A DNA stretch of 64,000 nt from Vitrella brassicaformis (taxonomy: Eukaryota; Sar; Vitrellaceae), in contig CDMY01000357.1 of NCBI GenBank assembly GCA_001179505.1, positions 39,188-103,187 on the forward strand, written 5' to 3'. Within the stretch, counting starts at the first letter, position 1. Each line of letters opens with the position of its first letter. A program made the translations under genes and the position numbers. A model generated the notes under the pieces. The model was not told the origin of the DNA. It searched no databases and was given only the letters and a program-made list of their open reading frames with translations. Of this stretch, positions 38,410-50,487 are shown piece after piece.

Positions 38410-41400
38410 ATGGCGCAGCCGGGTGTTGGGATGAGTGCTTTGAAGATGAATCTGGCCCTCACCCTGAGGGCCAAACCGCAGCACCAGGCCACCGTCACGG
38501 GCATCGGATCGGTGCAAACCAAACACACGCAAAACCACAGATAGATAGATATGTTTGTTCGTGTGTGAAGTGTTAGTGTGTTTTGCATCATGATGTGTGT
38601 GCGGATGCATTGCAGACGGGTGAGACATTGGACACATCTGCGCAGCAGTACCAGTGGCAGCCCCAGTCGGCCACTACCACCCCGCAGCGGACACCCAAAG
38701 CCAAAGCTGGGTGGGCCAAGCCAACCGACACACACCGCAGCCAGCCAGATGGACGTGGGCCGGACATGTGTTGTGTATGACTGCAGTGTGATGACGTTGG
38801 GTGACGAGAAGAGTGGCCGCATCGACAAGAAGAAGGGCGGCAAGAAGGGCACCTCCGCCCCCCCGCCGCCCTCCGGAGTCGGCGGCACCATCAGTAGAAG
38901 CGCCACCAAAGAAGACTCACAGTCGCCGACGTGACAACCACACACACAGACGGAGACACGACATAGCCGCCGACCATTGGATGAGTGTCTTTGTGTGTGT
39001 GTGTGTGTGTGTGTCATTTAGTGTCGGTGGGCCGCGTGCCCAGTCAGCTCAGCCGCAGCCAGCGGGTGTCGGTGAGGGGCCCGAAACACAGCCGGCTAAA
39101 AAGGCCGCTGGTGCCAAAAAGGGCTCATCACCAAAGAAAGGGTCAGAGAGGGACGGAGGGAAGCAAAGCACGGAGAGAGAGATGGTGCTCCGACAGCATA
39201 CCCGTATGTGTATGTGTGTGTGTATGCGTGTGCTGTGTTCAGTTCTGCGAAGAAGAAGGCCGGCGATGTCAAGACGAGTAAAGTGTCGTTTTCCAAGAGT
39301 GGCGGCCGGCTGTCCGTCACCAAAATGAACATGGAAGAAGATATGCAACGACTCAGACAGGTACACACACACACACACACACACACACACCGTGTGCATG
39401 TGGTTGGTGCACCACATGCACTGCAGACCGCTGAAGGCGGCCAAGCGGAGGGAGACCTACAGGAGAAAGGTAGGCGAGGCATTTTACTTCACCCATCTTG
39501 TCTGCAGTGCATAAGTACTGACTGGCGGATGGGATAGAGCAGCCATGGAATGGACGTGACGTCTCTCTGTCACTCAGTATCGATGGATGTCGAGGATTAC
39601 CACAAGCAGGCTGAGGAGCACCCACCGGGCACCACCGGCACATCAGACGTCATCATGTCCCCCATCCAGCAGCCAACTGACCAACCCGTCATCATCCAGC
39701 CCCACGTGTCGGTGCCTGTGGCGGTGCCCCCGCCCCCGATGCCCATCACCACCCAGCAGGAGGCACAACAGGGTGAGTCTTTGGCTGCGGCAGCTGCAGC
39801 ACAGCTGCCGGCCCCACAAGTGAGTGTCACGCTGCCACCACCCAACAACAACAACAACAAGACACGAAACAACGTCATGGTCTCACTCCCAAGCATACCG
39901 GGTGGGTACGGTACGCCCACATCCACTTATGTACGCCAGACACAGAAACAAGTGTATGTGTGTGTGTGTGTGTGTTGGCACGACAGAGGGTGAGCAGGCC
40001 CAAGTCAAGGAGGACGAGGTCAAGGGTGAGGTTGGTGTGGGTGTGGGTGGCGTGCCGGGCCTCATCGTGACCGACAGCAAGCGCAGCTCATCCAGTAGCA
40101 TGGACGACGCCACGCCCGCCAGCTCGGCCGCGGGGCTGTCGCCCGTCAAGAAGGACATGAGCAAGATGGATAGCGAATTCGATCTCGAACAGAGAGTACA
40201 GGTAAGGTATATACATATGCGGAGGGCTCATGGATGGATGGATGGATGGATGGATCCCTTCTCCCTTGTCCCTCCTCCCTCCCTCCCTCTGTCCTGCAGA
40301 TGATGCAGAACAGGATGAGTGCGTTGGTTGAGGCAGTGGAGAACCGAGACCACGAGGCCATCAAGCGCATATCGACTCTCTCCCAGCATCCCGGGGCCAA
40401 GACGGCCGCCAAGCCCGACCGCGAGCCCATCCAGCGGGCCAGCCAGGTCACCAACGTGGCGCCCCAGTTCGCCAAGAAGAAGCGGGAGATGGCACGCATG
40501 GGCACCAACCCTGATGTGGCATTCGGACTGGAAGACAGCCAGGGCAGCCGAGCCGAACTCGCCAGATCGTGTCCGCCAGACCAGGAGGAGGGGGCGGGTG
40601 GTAAGCGTCGCGTGACCATAACGCTGCCGGACGGCTCTAAGTTGAAGAAGGGAGCCACGGGGCTCACAGAGTCGGGCTCAAGCGACGCCTGGGGCGAACC
40701 TGGCTCGCTGCTCGGATCGCCCAGAAAAGACCAAGACCCGGTATTTAGGAGGCTCGGGTGCATGTGTACACAGATCGCATCTGTCTCTGTCTCGCCTCGC
40801 TGCTTGTGTGTGTGTGTTACACGGTGTGGTGTGTCATGCGCATCAATCAGTTCAACGAGTCAGCCACCCGGCGTCAGTCGGTGCTGGTGACCGGGCGAAT
40901 GCACTCACTTATGAGAGTCCTCAACGTATGGATGGATACACATACATACACAGAAACAAACAGAGGCGCGCAGTGAGCAGATGGGTGAAGCATATGTGTC
41001 CTCTCCTCTCCCCCTCCCTTGCGTCTGTCTGTCTAACAGTTTTTGCAGCAGGGTGACCAGGACGGTGAGATCGAGTTGGACCCGGCTGATGTGGACGAGT
41101 TGCAGTCACTCCACGTCCAGTCCACATCATTCGTTGAGGAGGACGAGCCCGCTGCCGGCGAGGGCGACACAATAACCGCCACTCGAAGACTGAAGAGGGA
41201 GGAACTCGAAAAGGCAAACTCACACCACACCACACTCCACTACACTACACATGAGACACGAGACACGACACGCAGAGTGCAATGAATGACTGAATGAATG
41301 AATGAATGTCCACATACTAGCTATCGTCATTATGACGTGTGTGTGCAGGAGTTGGATGTTGTGCGTCAGCGTGTGGTTGAGCTTGAGTCACAGCTGCACG

Positions 41401-43313
41401 GCACCAAAAGAGACACAGACACACTATCAGAGGCCGAGGTCACAGCTAGCTGTCACATACATATACATACCACACATACTACACCATCCAACACATTCGG
41501 CCCACGAAACAAACAAGGCCTTTCTGCGTGTGCAGGTGTTGCGCACCCAGTTGTCGGGTGCAGAGGAGCGGCTTCGCGAGTTGAGCCGTCGTGCGGCGAC
41601 CTTGGCAGAGCAGGTGGTGAGCCTGCAGGCGGAGAACCAGACGCTCCACACATGCCTCAAGGACCAAAAGAAACACCACCAACACGAATGCGCCGTAAGC
41701 ATACATACACACTTGATGATTGGGAAGCGTGTGTATGCTCTATGATGGATGTCATGGCTGTGATGTGCTTGATTCGACAGCTGCTGACCAAGGAGTTGCA
41801 GGAGGTCCGGCAGCACCTGGACAAGTGCCGTGTACAGGCATATGAGGTCAGGGGGGGTCCCCCGCACCCATACATACCATACCCCCCACAAACAGACAGC
41901 ACACAGATTGTCACGTCTCTGTGTATGTGTATGTGTCTGTGTGTATCTGTCTGTCTGTGTTTGATTGGTGGGTCGATCAATCTATCAGATGTTTTCGATG
42001 GAGATGGACAACGGCAGGGCCCGGCCCACCGCTGCTGGTGGTGGTGGTGGTGAGCGGGAGCCAGGTGCCAACCTGAGGGGCTTGGACGAGTCGCTCATGG
42101 GCAGACAACCACCGGGAGACCTGCAGGTATCTGATAGACAAACTCCCATATATTCGTTTCTCTCTCTCTCCATCATGGGTGTGTATGTATGTATGTACGT
42201 ATGTATACATTATCTTGGCCCAATCAATGGGTGCCTGGCCTGCAGATGTTGCTGTGTGGATTGAGTGAGACCCAGGACCTGCTCAACAGCCTGCGGCAGT
42301 CCATTAAGCACAGCCCGCGGTTCAAGTCACCACCCCCCCAGCCGTCCCCCAGGACAGTGGCACCCTTCGCCTCAGCATCGGTCGCCAGCCTCAGACCCAC
42401 ACACTCCCCGCTCATCGCCAAGGTCCCTTCCCCCGTCGTGCAGCGCATCCACTACAAAGTCATGCAGTCGCCACCCCCATCCCCCACCCTCCCCCACCCA
42501 TCATTCAAGCGTCCCCGAGGCTCATTGCAGCTGGAGCAACACCCGCCCCCTCCGCCCTTCATCCGCCCTCGCTTCATCCAGACGGAGACAGTACCTGCTG
42601 TGTCTCTCTCGGCACCGCCCCCCAAGAGCACCTCCCTGCTGGCCAACAAGAAGAAAGACCACAGGGGAGACAGAGACAAAATCGATGCAATCGACATCGA
42701 GACCGCCGTGAGAGATGTCAAGCACACCCACCCACTGCCGCCAGTATCCGGCAGCCACCCAGGCAAGCAGGCGGCCTGCACCATCTTCCGATGCACCAGC
42801 CCCTGCACCCCACTCAACCAGGGGCCTCAGGATTCAGCGAGATACACGAGGCAGTTCCCCAGGGACAACACCACCATTCAGATACGGCAGAGATCGCTGC
42901 GTCCCCGCCCAGAGCTGATCCGGCCTCCTTTCAACCGTCTGCGGCCCGCCACCCTGTCTCCCCCGCCACTCAGACCCCCACCGCATTTCGGTGGAGGTCC
43001 GATGAGGCCGCCCCCCGGCCTACTGATGTCTCCGGGCATCGGCCGGCCGCCGCCCTTGTCGCCTCGTGTGAGTGTGTTTACACAGCAGCATCACCGCTAC
43101 CCGGACCAGCAGCCCAACCAGCAGCAGCAGCAGCAGCAGGTGCGTGTGGCGATATCGCCCTCACCGTCCACCAGTGCGTTGTCGCCTCCACAGCTGAGAC
43201 CGCCGCCACCCACCTACACCTACTCGACCAGTGCCTTGGCCAGCTTCCCAACGCCGGCATTGGGCACACCTGAGCCGCCGCACACCCTGCCGGCGGCGGG
43301 GGCAGGTAGGTAG
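38410..43313 (+). CDS. Large coiled-coil, basic and proline-rich protein of unknown function
   Basis: Function not recognised. ATG 38410 (MAQPGVGMSALKMNLALTL). Early exons are Lys/Gly/Ser-rich (KKGGKKGTSAPPPPSGVGG, KKAAGAKKGSSPKKGS). A helical block (MNMEEDMQRLRQ) and a Pro/Gln/Val stretch (39650-39840) with five Asn in a row follow. Then come KKDMSKMDSEFDLEQRVQ and MMQNRMSALVEAVENRDHE. A basic/Gly segment (KRRVTITLPDGSKLKKGA), an acidic one (GEIELDPADVDELQSLHV) and true heptad coiled coil follow: ELDVVRQRVVELESQLHG, VLRTQLSGAEERLRELSRRA, LLTKELQEVRQHLDKCR. The last exon (42246-43313) is over 350 residues of Pro/Arg/Ser-rich disorder ending PHTLPAAGAGR. It looks like a scaffold or cytoskeletal linker, but no named domain is visible. 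About fifteen introns; one contains (AC)n at 39363-39390 and one (GGAT)n at 40231-40254. Confidence 0.7.
38990..39013. repeat. (TG)n intron microsatellite
   Basis: TG run within an intron of the plus-strand coiled-coil gene. Confidence 0.8.
39363..39390. repeat. (AC)n intron microsatellite
   Basis: Fourteen AC units directly after a GTAC donor in a plus-strand gene; an exception to the usual sense-TG polarity. Confidence 0.85.
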
Positions 43314-43868
43314 AAGGGCCCGCTGGAACGGGACATGACTTGACTGGGGTGTGATCATGTTTGGGGGTGTGGTGGTGTGGTGTGGTGGGAGACCGAGTGA
43401 TAGAATGCTGTTGCCTGGTGGACTGGGTGGATTGTGCTCACTGGTGCTCGAATGGGAGTGTGTGCATGGGTGTGGGTTCGGTTCAGGGGAGGCAGTCGGA
43501 AAATGGCGCCCGTCTGAGTGTTGGGTGCCGTGCCGTGCCAAGCCAGAGACGAGACAGACATGCGTGTGAGGACTCTGCAATCCAAAGTTGAGGCGTGCGT
43601 GTGTGTGAGCACAGCAGGGTGTAGATTCTTTTTCATGTATATGTCTGTAAGAGTCTCGCGCAGTGCAATGACCGACAGAGCCAGTACGTACGTACGTACG
43701 CACGTGTACGAGCGTACCGACCGTCCGCCTACAAAACACCCAGGCGAGCCCAGCACTGAATGGACGGACGTATGTACGCCACGCCTGTGTGCTGGCTGTT
43801 TGTCTGTTCATCGCCAGTCAGTCAGTCAGTCACGAGGCGAAAATCTCCTAATATGTACTCAGTGAGTG

Positions 43869-43907
43869 CAGATCAGACGTACACCGCGGCGGTGTACGTC
43901 TGATCTG
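43869..43907. repeat. 39-bp near-seamless inverted repeat (19-bp arms, 1-nt centre)
   Basis: The left arm CAGATCAGACGTACACCGC (43869-43887) and right arm GCGGTGTACGTCTGATCTG (43889-43907) are exact reverse complements, separated by one G. It would form a cruciform or, in RNA, a very stable hairpin. It lies about 555 bp past the stop of the coiled-coil gene. Confidence 0.9.
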
Positions 43908-44253
43908 ATCCTCCGCCGCCGGCAAGTTGCCGATACGCATCGCACCGTGTAGTGTGAACAGACAGACAACCGTGATCGAGGGTGGCAGGCGAGGTGCAAG
44001 AGGAGGCAGTCGGTATTCCTTCCATTCAATGTCAGGGATCCATAGTTGCGTCCACACATTCACACATAACATACGTACGTACATAACACGCACACCCACC
44101 CCACCCACATCTCTGTCAGCTTGGCAGACCGAGACCTCCACCCACCCACCCACCCCCTCACCGCACCGGCCCACCTGGGGGGCCACCAAGGGCGCGGCGC
44201 CCTTTACTACTTCACTTCACCCATCCATCCACCATACCATACATACTCGCACC

Positions 44254-44553
44254 NNNNNNNNNNNNNNNNNNNNNNNNNNNNNNNNNNNNNNNNNNNNNNN
44301 NNNNNNNNNNNNNNNNNNNNNNNNNNNNNNNNNNNNNNNNNNNNNNNNNNNNNNNNNNNNNNNNNNNNNNNNNNNNNNNNNNNNNNNNNNNNNNNNNNNN
44401 NNNNNNNNNNNNNNNNNNNNNNNNNNNNNNNNNNNNNNNNNNNNNNNNNNNNNNNNNNNNNNNNNNNNNNNNNNNNNNNNNNNNNNNNNNNNNNNNNNNN
44501 NNNNNNNNNNNNNNNNNNNNNNNNNNNNNNNNNNNNNNNNNNNNNNNNNNNNN
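44254..44553. other. Assembly gap, 300 N
   Basis: Exactly 300 N, again followed by a C run. Confidence 0.95.
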
Positions 44554-45850
44554 CCCCCTCGCCGTGCGTACGGTAGATACGTGTACACAGACATCCCTAC
44601 ACACAGGCAGGCAGCCAGGCAACGCAGGAGAAAAAAAGAACGACCGAACATTCACATAACAAAAACAGCCCCTCACGACCCAAACACAACACCTTCATGG
44701 TCATGTAAGAAGGTAGGCAGCCGGTAAGAGACGATCGACGGCTGGCGTCTTGATCCGTCGACTGGATTGGCTGGGCCGCAGACACAGACAGGTAGGCAGG
44801 CAGTCACAGAGACATCACAACGAGCGAGGCATCCACCCCAACTCACCCGCCAGCCATTAAAACCAGCCAGGATGGCCGCACGCGCAAACACAGGTTGGAA
44901 ATAGTTGTTTGTAGTCGGGCGGCCAGTTTATTAGTCCATGCAGGCAGCGAGTACGGTAGGCACGGGTCCACCCGGCAGGGAGGACGGCTGGCAGGGAGGT
45001 TAGGAAGCTGGCCTCCCCTGTCTGTCTCTTGTCTGTCTGTCTGTCTCAATTGTGTTAGTTAAACTGCACTGCGCACCCCGTCTCCACCAGCCACCCACAT
45101 CCAGACATCGAGTCGGCCAGCCGTCGCACACGTCCATTGTCCCTTCACTCATCCGTCCATTCCATCCCATCATTGATTCATGTGTCTGTCTGTCCGACCA
45201 TCACTGCTACTGGGCAGCCAGTGAGAGCCAGACAGACACACACAAAGGAAGGAGGAGGAAGGCAGACAGGCAAATGGGGATGGCATGGCGCAGGGAGGGA
45301 GGGAGGGAGGGATGGAGAGAGCCGCAAAAATACAGCCCCCAACCCGCCCAAACTTTCATTTTGGTGTGTCCTGTCTGTCTAAAGTGAATGGCGATGTCAC
45401 GTGTTCCTTCCCCATCGATGCAGTCAGTCACACATACACCTAGACCCTCCCCTCCCCCCTCTGTTTGTGTCATGTGTGTACAGGTGTGGGTGTGCATGGT
45501 ATGGTATGGTATGGGGCAGGGCAGGGCAGCACAGATGGATGGACTGCATGGATGCATCCATCAGTCGTATACTTACAGAGAGGGAGACAGACAGACAAGG
45601 GGAGAGGACACCACAGGGCTTGCCGAAGCAGTTGATTGACACGCATAAAGGAATCAATCAAGGAATCATTGAATGAAAGAACTGTCGTCAGGCAACACGA
45701 CAAATTTCACACAAACCCCCAGCCGCATTGGCCTGCCTGCCTGCCAGCCTGAGACGACCACCCCACCACCTATCTGTTCTTCGCATGTACTTGTCACACA
45801 CAACACATCACGCATCCAGCCATCCCCCCACCCATCCCCCCAAGGTGCGT

Positions 45851-48338
45851 TTAGGCCATGAGTTGTTTGAGTGCGGTGGAGAGTGTGGGCGCCCCGCCGC
45901 ACAGCTCAGCACACAGCGACTGCTCGTGCGCCGGTGTGAGGAACCCTGGACAGGTCAGACAAGACAGATGGACATCCACTGTGATGTCGGCTGCTGGGGC
46001 GGTGTTGTGGTGTCGGCGAGGCACTGACCTTCACTCTCTGCCGTGTCGAGTATCTGGGCGGCTCGTTTCCTGATGATGTGTGGGCCCTGTTTCTCCACAC
46101 ACCGCCGCAACAAGTCGCCCAGAGGAGACGCCAGCGACTGCACCAACACCTCGCCCAGGCTACTCCCATCTGCACATCACCCACACACAGGCAGGCACGC
46201 ATGCATTGCATACCTGAATGAGTGCGTGTGGATATGGGTTTGTCTGTCGCGCATCGGCGTACCGGTTCGCGGTGTCTTGAGGATGTTCTGGATGGCGAGT
46301 AGGATGGGGTACAGTATGGCCACTTGGTCATGCTCGGCGCCGAGCATCATGGCCATCAGCTGCAGGCCCTCCTCACTCACCAGCGACTGCAGCGACGACA
46401 ACAGCGACGGGGCGCCCGGCACAACCAACGACGGATCACGCACTGCATGACACACAGACACAATTACTTACGAGATGATGCCGTGTGTGGGTGTCTACGG
46501 CTTGCCTTGCTTACTGGTGATTTGTGCGATCATGGAGGCGGCCTCCTCGGCAAGGTGCTGCTCCCCCGACTCGGCCATCTCAACAATGGGCTTCAGCAAC
46601 GATGCACTAGACAGGCCCTCTACCAGACCTGATATTTAGTAGACAACACATACACCCAGGGATGAGTCAAGGCGAGCTCCTGATCAATGGTGTGCCTATC
46701 TGGTGCTCACCCTGCTGTGCCTCCCCCCTGCCCAGGTCAGCCCCCCGCTCCCCGCCCCCCATCTGTCCCTCTGCCGCCATCATGTCGTCGATGACCCCCT
46801 CCAGCTCCGTCTCGTCCCGCATGCTGTCCACCGCCATGCAGTTGCTGGGCTCCCCGCCGGGCTGCAGGGGGGTCAGGCACACAGACGTCCTGGAGTACTC
46901 GGACGTCCCAGCCATGGTGGAGGCGCCCTGCTGCAGCAGCGAGGCGGCGTCGCTGTCCTTATCGAGATACCCCAGGCCGTCCAGCCGCTTGCGGAGCTTC
47001 TCAAACACAACCACGAACGACACGCTGTCGCCCTGCACACAACACACATCACAAGATAGGATTCAAGGAGGATGCAGTGGGTGAGATGGCGATTGTGTGG
47101 GGTCATCACGGGTAGGTAGGTACGTACCATCCAGCGTGAGGCTTCGAGTACGAGCCTGTGTTGGTGGACGTAGAAGTTGAGCGCTATCAACACTGCCTGC
47201 GACTCTACGAAGAACGTGCCCTTGATCTGCAATGCATCCCACACACACACAGATGCACGCATTAGTCAGTTGTCCATCCCATCCCTTGTGTGTGGGGTCG
47301 CGTGTCGGTGTCTACCTGAAAAATATCTGGTACAGCTGTGACGTCGCATGGTATGAGTGCCTCGCTCTCCAAGTCGTTCATGAGCTGGTTGGCTATCTCG
47401 CAGGCCAGCGGGCTGCCCGAGGCGCCCGCATCGCCGCGCTGCGACCGCAGGAAGAGCGTCGTGGCGTTGAGTCTGAAGAACGGACTGTCGGGCGTCGACG
47501 GCACGTTGGGGTGATCTGCGGCAGGCAGGTAGGTAGGCAGAGAGGGGCAGGCAGGCAATCGATGAATGAGGGCGTGTTGCGCGTGTGGTTGTCGAGTAGG
47601 TAGGTAGGTAGCTTACAGAATGGGTTGAAGTATCTCCAGGCCTGCTCGCTCTCCAGCCTGGCCTCGTGCTCCAACACCCTCATATCGTGCTTGCTTTGCA
47701 AGCCGAAATGCGGGGAGAGCGGACCTGACACATACACACATCACCACACACCCCATTAGTGGTCGCCGGTCGGTCTGTGTGTGTCAGGTGCGTGACATGT
47801 CCGTCCCATCATTCATTCTTTGTCTGTCGGGTACCGTACCTGACTGCAGTCCTCCCACGAACCCCTGTGACGGCCTTTGTTTGCTGTACAGGTGCGGCCT
47901 GCCCGCCGCCATGCCGTCCTTGCCGCTGCCACCCATCCCACCACCCATCAAGTCGGACGGCAGCGCGGGAGACGACACAGCCGCCACACCTCTGAGGGAG
48001 GGAGAGAGGACACACACAAGCACAGCAAGCAGAGACACACGAGACACGTCCACCACCAGATCCGAGCCACCACACCGACCCCCCTCCCGATCTTTCGTCT
48101 GTGTGACCTTTGTGCGTGTTGTGTGTAGAGCTGACCTGTACACCGGTTCCTCCCCGTAGGGATCACTCCCCGCCCTGTGTGGCGACATCCCCGGCACCGT
48201 CCCCATCCCCCGCCCCATGATGCCGCTGTCGAGGTCATCGGTCTCGTGCCAGTCCCGAAACCGGTCATGTGGCTTCCCCAGAGGGAAGGGGGGTCCCCGA
48301 TGACCGGACATCCTCTCAGATGCGGCCTCACTGGCCAC
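45851..48338 (-). CDS. Unrecognised protein with armadillo/HEAT-like C-terminal helices
   Basis: Name unknown. ATG 48338 (MASEAASERMSGHRGPPFPL); an internal ATG at 48311 is also possible. The N-terminus is Gly/Met/Pro-rich and disordered (MGRGMGTVPGMSPHRAGSD, LMGGGMGGSGKDGMAAG). A conserved-looking middle reads PHFGLQSKHDMRVLEHEARL, EQAWRYFNPF, FFRLNATTLFLRSQRGD, IKGTFFVESQAVLIALNFYV and GDSVSFVVVFEKLRKRLDGL. An acidic insert with MRDETELEGVIDDMM follows. The C-terminal third is repeated amphipathic helices with Leu/Ala spacing: LKPIVEMAESGEQHLAEEAA, LLSSLQSLVSEEGLQLMAMM, YPILLAIQNILKTPR, LGDLLRRCVEKQGPHIIRKR. This suggests an armadillo-type scaffold. It ends TLSTALKQLMA at 45851-45853. About ten short introns. 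No catalytic motif or targeting signal is visible. Confidence 0.65.
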
Positions 48339-48711
48339 ACGTGGGGATCAACGTCGGAACTAGACAACCACGTTGGTCTTATTGTGACACGAGGACTGTC
48401 CTTTCTCACACACACACGAGAACAGTGACAACCACTTCGGGAACTGTGGTAGACGCGGAAGACACAGGCAAGGTGAAACCCTACCCGCGAAAGTTCGACA
48501 CCTTAGGGTTGAACTGCCTTGAAGCGTATCAACGGTATCAGCAGCGTGCGTGTGCAGGTGTGGAGGTACTCTGTTCATCCTGCAGGCGTGGCCGCATTTG
48601 AGGCAAGATCCATGTCGTTCCCTACCTCCTTTCCACACCGCTTCCTGCCTGTCTGTCTGTCTGTCTGTCTGCAGCGGCCCAGCAAGCAGTGAGTCCATTG
48701 GTGGTTGATAT
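48339..48711. other. Divergent 5' region, nothing specific seen
   Basis: 373 bp between the armadillo-like and CK2 beta starts. It contains (GTCT)n at 48648-48672. No copy of the TGCGAGCT motif was noticed here. Confidence 0.4.
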
Positions 48712-50074
48712 ATGTTAGGTGGTCAGCCGAACGGTACGGATCGTGACCCTCGTGTGCCACCACACCACCGCGGGCTGCGGGATGAGAATGAGGTTGAGTT
48801 TGAGGACGAGAGCGACGAGTACAGCAACAGCGAGGAGGTGACGCCCAGCAACAGCGGCAGCGGCAGCGATCTGGACGAGGAGGTGACCTGGATTGAGTGG
48901 TACTGCCGACTCAAAGGCAACGAGTTCTTCGTGGAGGTCGATGAGGAATACGTACAGGTGAGTGAGGTCAGCGAGGCAGGATGGCAGGGAGGGAGGCGTG
49001 GCGTGGCGGCCACACCACCGTCATACATATACAGCCACGTTGGTTGGCTGGCTGTATGGATGGATGGTATGGTGTGGTATGTGTGGATGTCTGTCTGTGT
49101 GTATGTGTGTGGATCAATAAATGTCAGGATGACTTCAACTTGACAGGTTTGAGCAGCCAGGTGCCGTATTTCGACCAGGCGCTCAACACGATTCTGGACG
49201 CCGAGGACGACACGAGTGCGCAGGAGCAGGACGCCGACATTATGGGGCGGGGCGGGGCGGGGGCCATCGAGGACCGGCAGGCCATCATCGAGAACAGCGC
49301 ACAGGTGCTCTACGGCCTCATACATGCCAGGTTCATCATCACCAGCAGGGGCATGCAGCTCATGCTACACAACTACCAGAAACAGGTCTTCGGCTACTGC
49401 CCAAACGTCGCCTGCGAGAACCAGGCCGTCCTCCCCATCGGCATGTGCGACACACCAAGGCATGCCGGCGCTAAAGTCTACTGCCCCAAATGCCAGGTAC
49501 GTGGGTCCTGGGAGGGGGACAACACGGCAGAGGGAGGAGGGGAAAGGGCACAGACAGACCTGTGTGTGTGTGTGTGTGTGTGTGTGACAGGAGTTGTACA
49601 ACCCCCGCGGCAATCGTCTGGGCATGCTGGATGGCGCCTACTTCGGCACGACGTTCCCCCACCTCTTCCTGCTCACCTACGAGAACCTCGTATGTAACCA
49701 CTCCACCTGACAGGGCAGTCAATGTGTCGGGATGTCATGTCTGTCTGTCTGTCTGTGTGTCAGGTCCCTCCTCGGCCACAGTGGTACGTGCCTCGCATCT
49801 ATGGGTTCAGAGTGTCCAAGACAGTCAAGGACAGGCTCAGGTGCGGTGGGGCGGGGCCAGGCAAAGGGAGGGAGGGAGGGAGGGAGGGAGGGGCCTGCTG
49901 GCTGCGACGACCCACGCCGGCCACGTGTGTGTATGGGCTGTGTGCAGGCAGCAGCAGCAGCAGCGGTACCCGGCAGGTGATGGTTCAGCCGCTGCGGGCG
50001 GCGGTGCTGCGGGCGGGGGCGGCAAGCAGATCGCCGGCCGTTTAGAGGATGAAGATCCGTCGTCATCCAGGTAG
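48712..50074 (+). CDS. CK2B: Casein kinase 2 regulatory (beta) subunit
   Basis: Regulatory subunit that dimerises through a zinc finger and docks two catalytic CK2 alpha chains. ATG 48712 ([19 protein letters not shown]). An acidic/Ser N-terminal extension ([17 protein letters not shown]) precedes the family core [20 protein letters not shown]. Next come [20 protein letters not shown], an insert with a Gly-rich stretch ([20 protein letters not shown]), and [20 protein letters not shown]. The zinc finger reads [18 protein letters not shown], then [18 protein letters not shown] (C-x4-C ... C-x2-C). [17 protein letters not shown] and [20 protein letters not shown] follow. The tail is Gln/Gly/Ala-rich ([19 protein letters not shown]) and ends EDEDPSSSR at 50072-50074, longer than in animals. 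The acidic loop and zinc ligands are intact. Confidence 0.95.
49559..49585. repeat. (TG)n intron microsatellite
   Basis: TG run ending a CK2 beta intron close to its acceptor. Confidence 0.8.
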
Positions 50075-50487
50075 GTCGTGGAACCAATGCATCAATCCAT
50101 TCATGGTGTGTGGTGTGCTGGGGTATTTATTGTCAGCGAGCAAGACGACAAGTGACGACGATCGATCGACCGTGCGGTGCGGTGCGAGCAGCGTGGGAGT
50201 GATTGCAGGTTGGCTGATTGTGTAGCGTGCACTGCAGTCACCGACTTGCATTACTCACATTCATACATTCAGGGGGGTGTGGTGTGCACTGCACGACGGA
50301 CGGCACCAAGACAGAACACGACAAACGTGTTTTTCTGTTTGTTTGTGCTACTAGTGAGTGAGTATACACAGATAGACAGACACGCCGACGACTCCATGCA
50401 TTGATCCGTCCTCGTCCTTCTTCTACGTACGAACGTACGCACAGCCCATCCACCCACCGTGGGGTGCAGTGCAGCAGAGCTGTGCTG
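50075..50487. other. Tail-to-tail intergenic, no gene seen
   Basis: 413 bp between CK2 beta and the BolA-like gene. It contains GTAC-type sequence at 50424-50439 and GCGGT repeats near 50175. Confidence 0.5.

Larger units (their letters stand above)
43314..45850. other. Long tail-to-tail intergenic, repeats and a gap, no gene seen
   Basis: 2.5 kb between converging genes, the largest gene-free stretch here. It holds a 39-bp palindrome, GTAC runs at 43684-43700 and 44072-44083, a 300-N gap, and GTCT, GGGA (45293-45312) and ATGGT repeats. Open frames are repeat-driven. Sequence lost in the gap could hide something. Confidence 0.5.

Noticed and set aside
43927-44727. Long frames spanning the N gap
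   Set aside because: They are open only because N is untranslatable; the flanks are repeat-derived.
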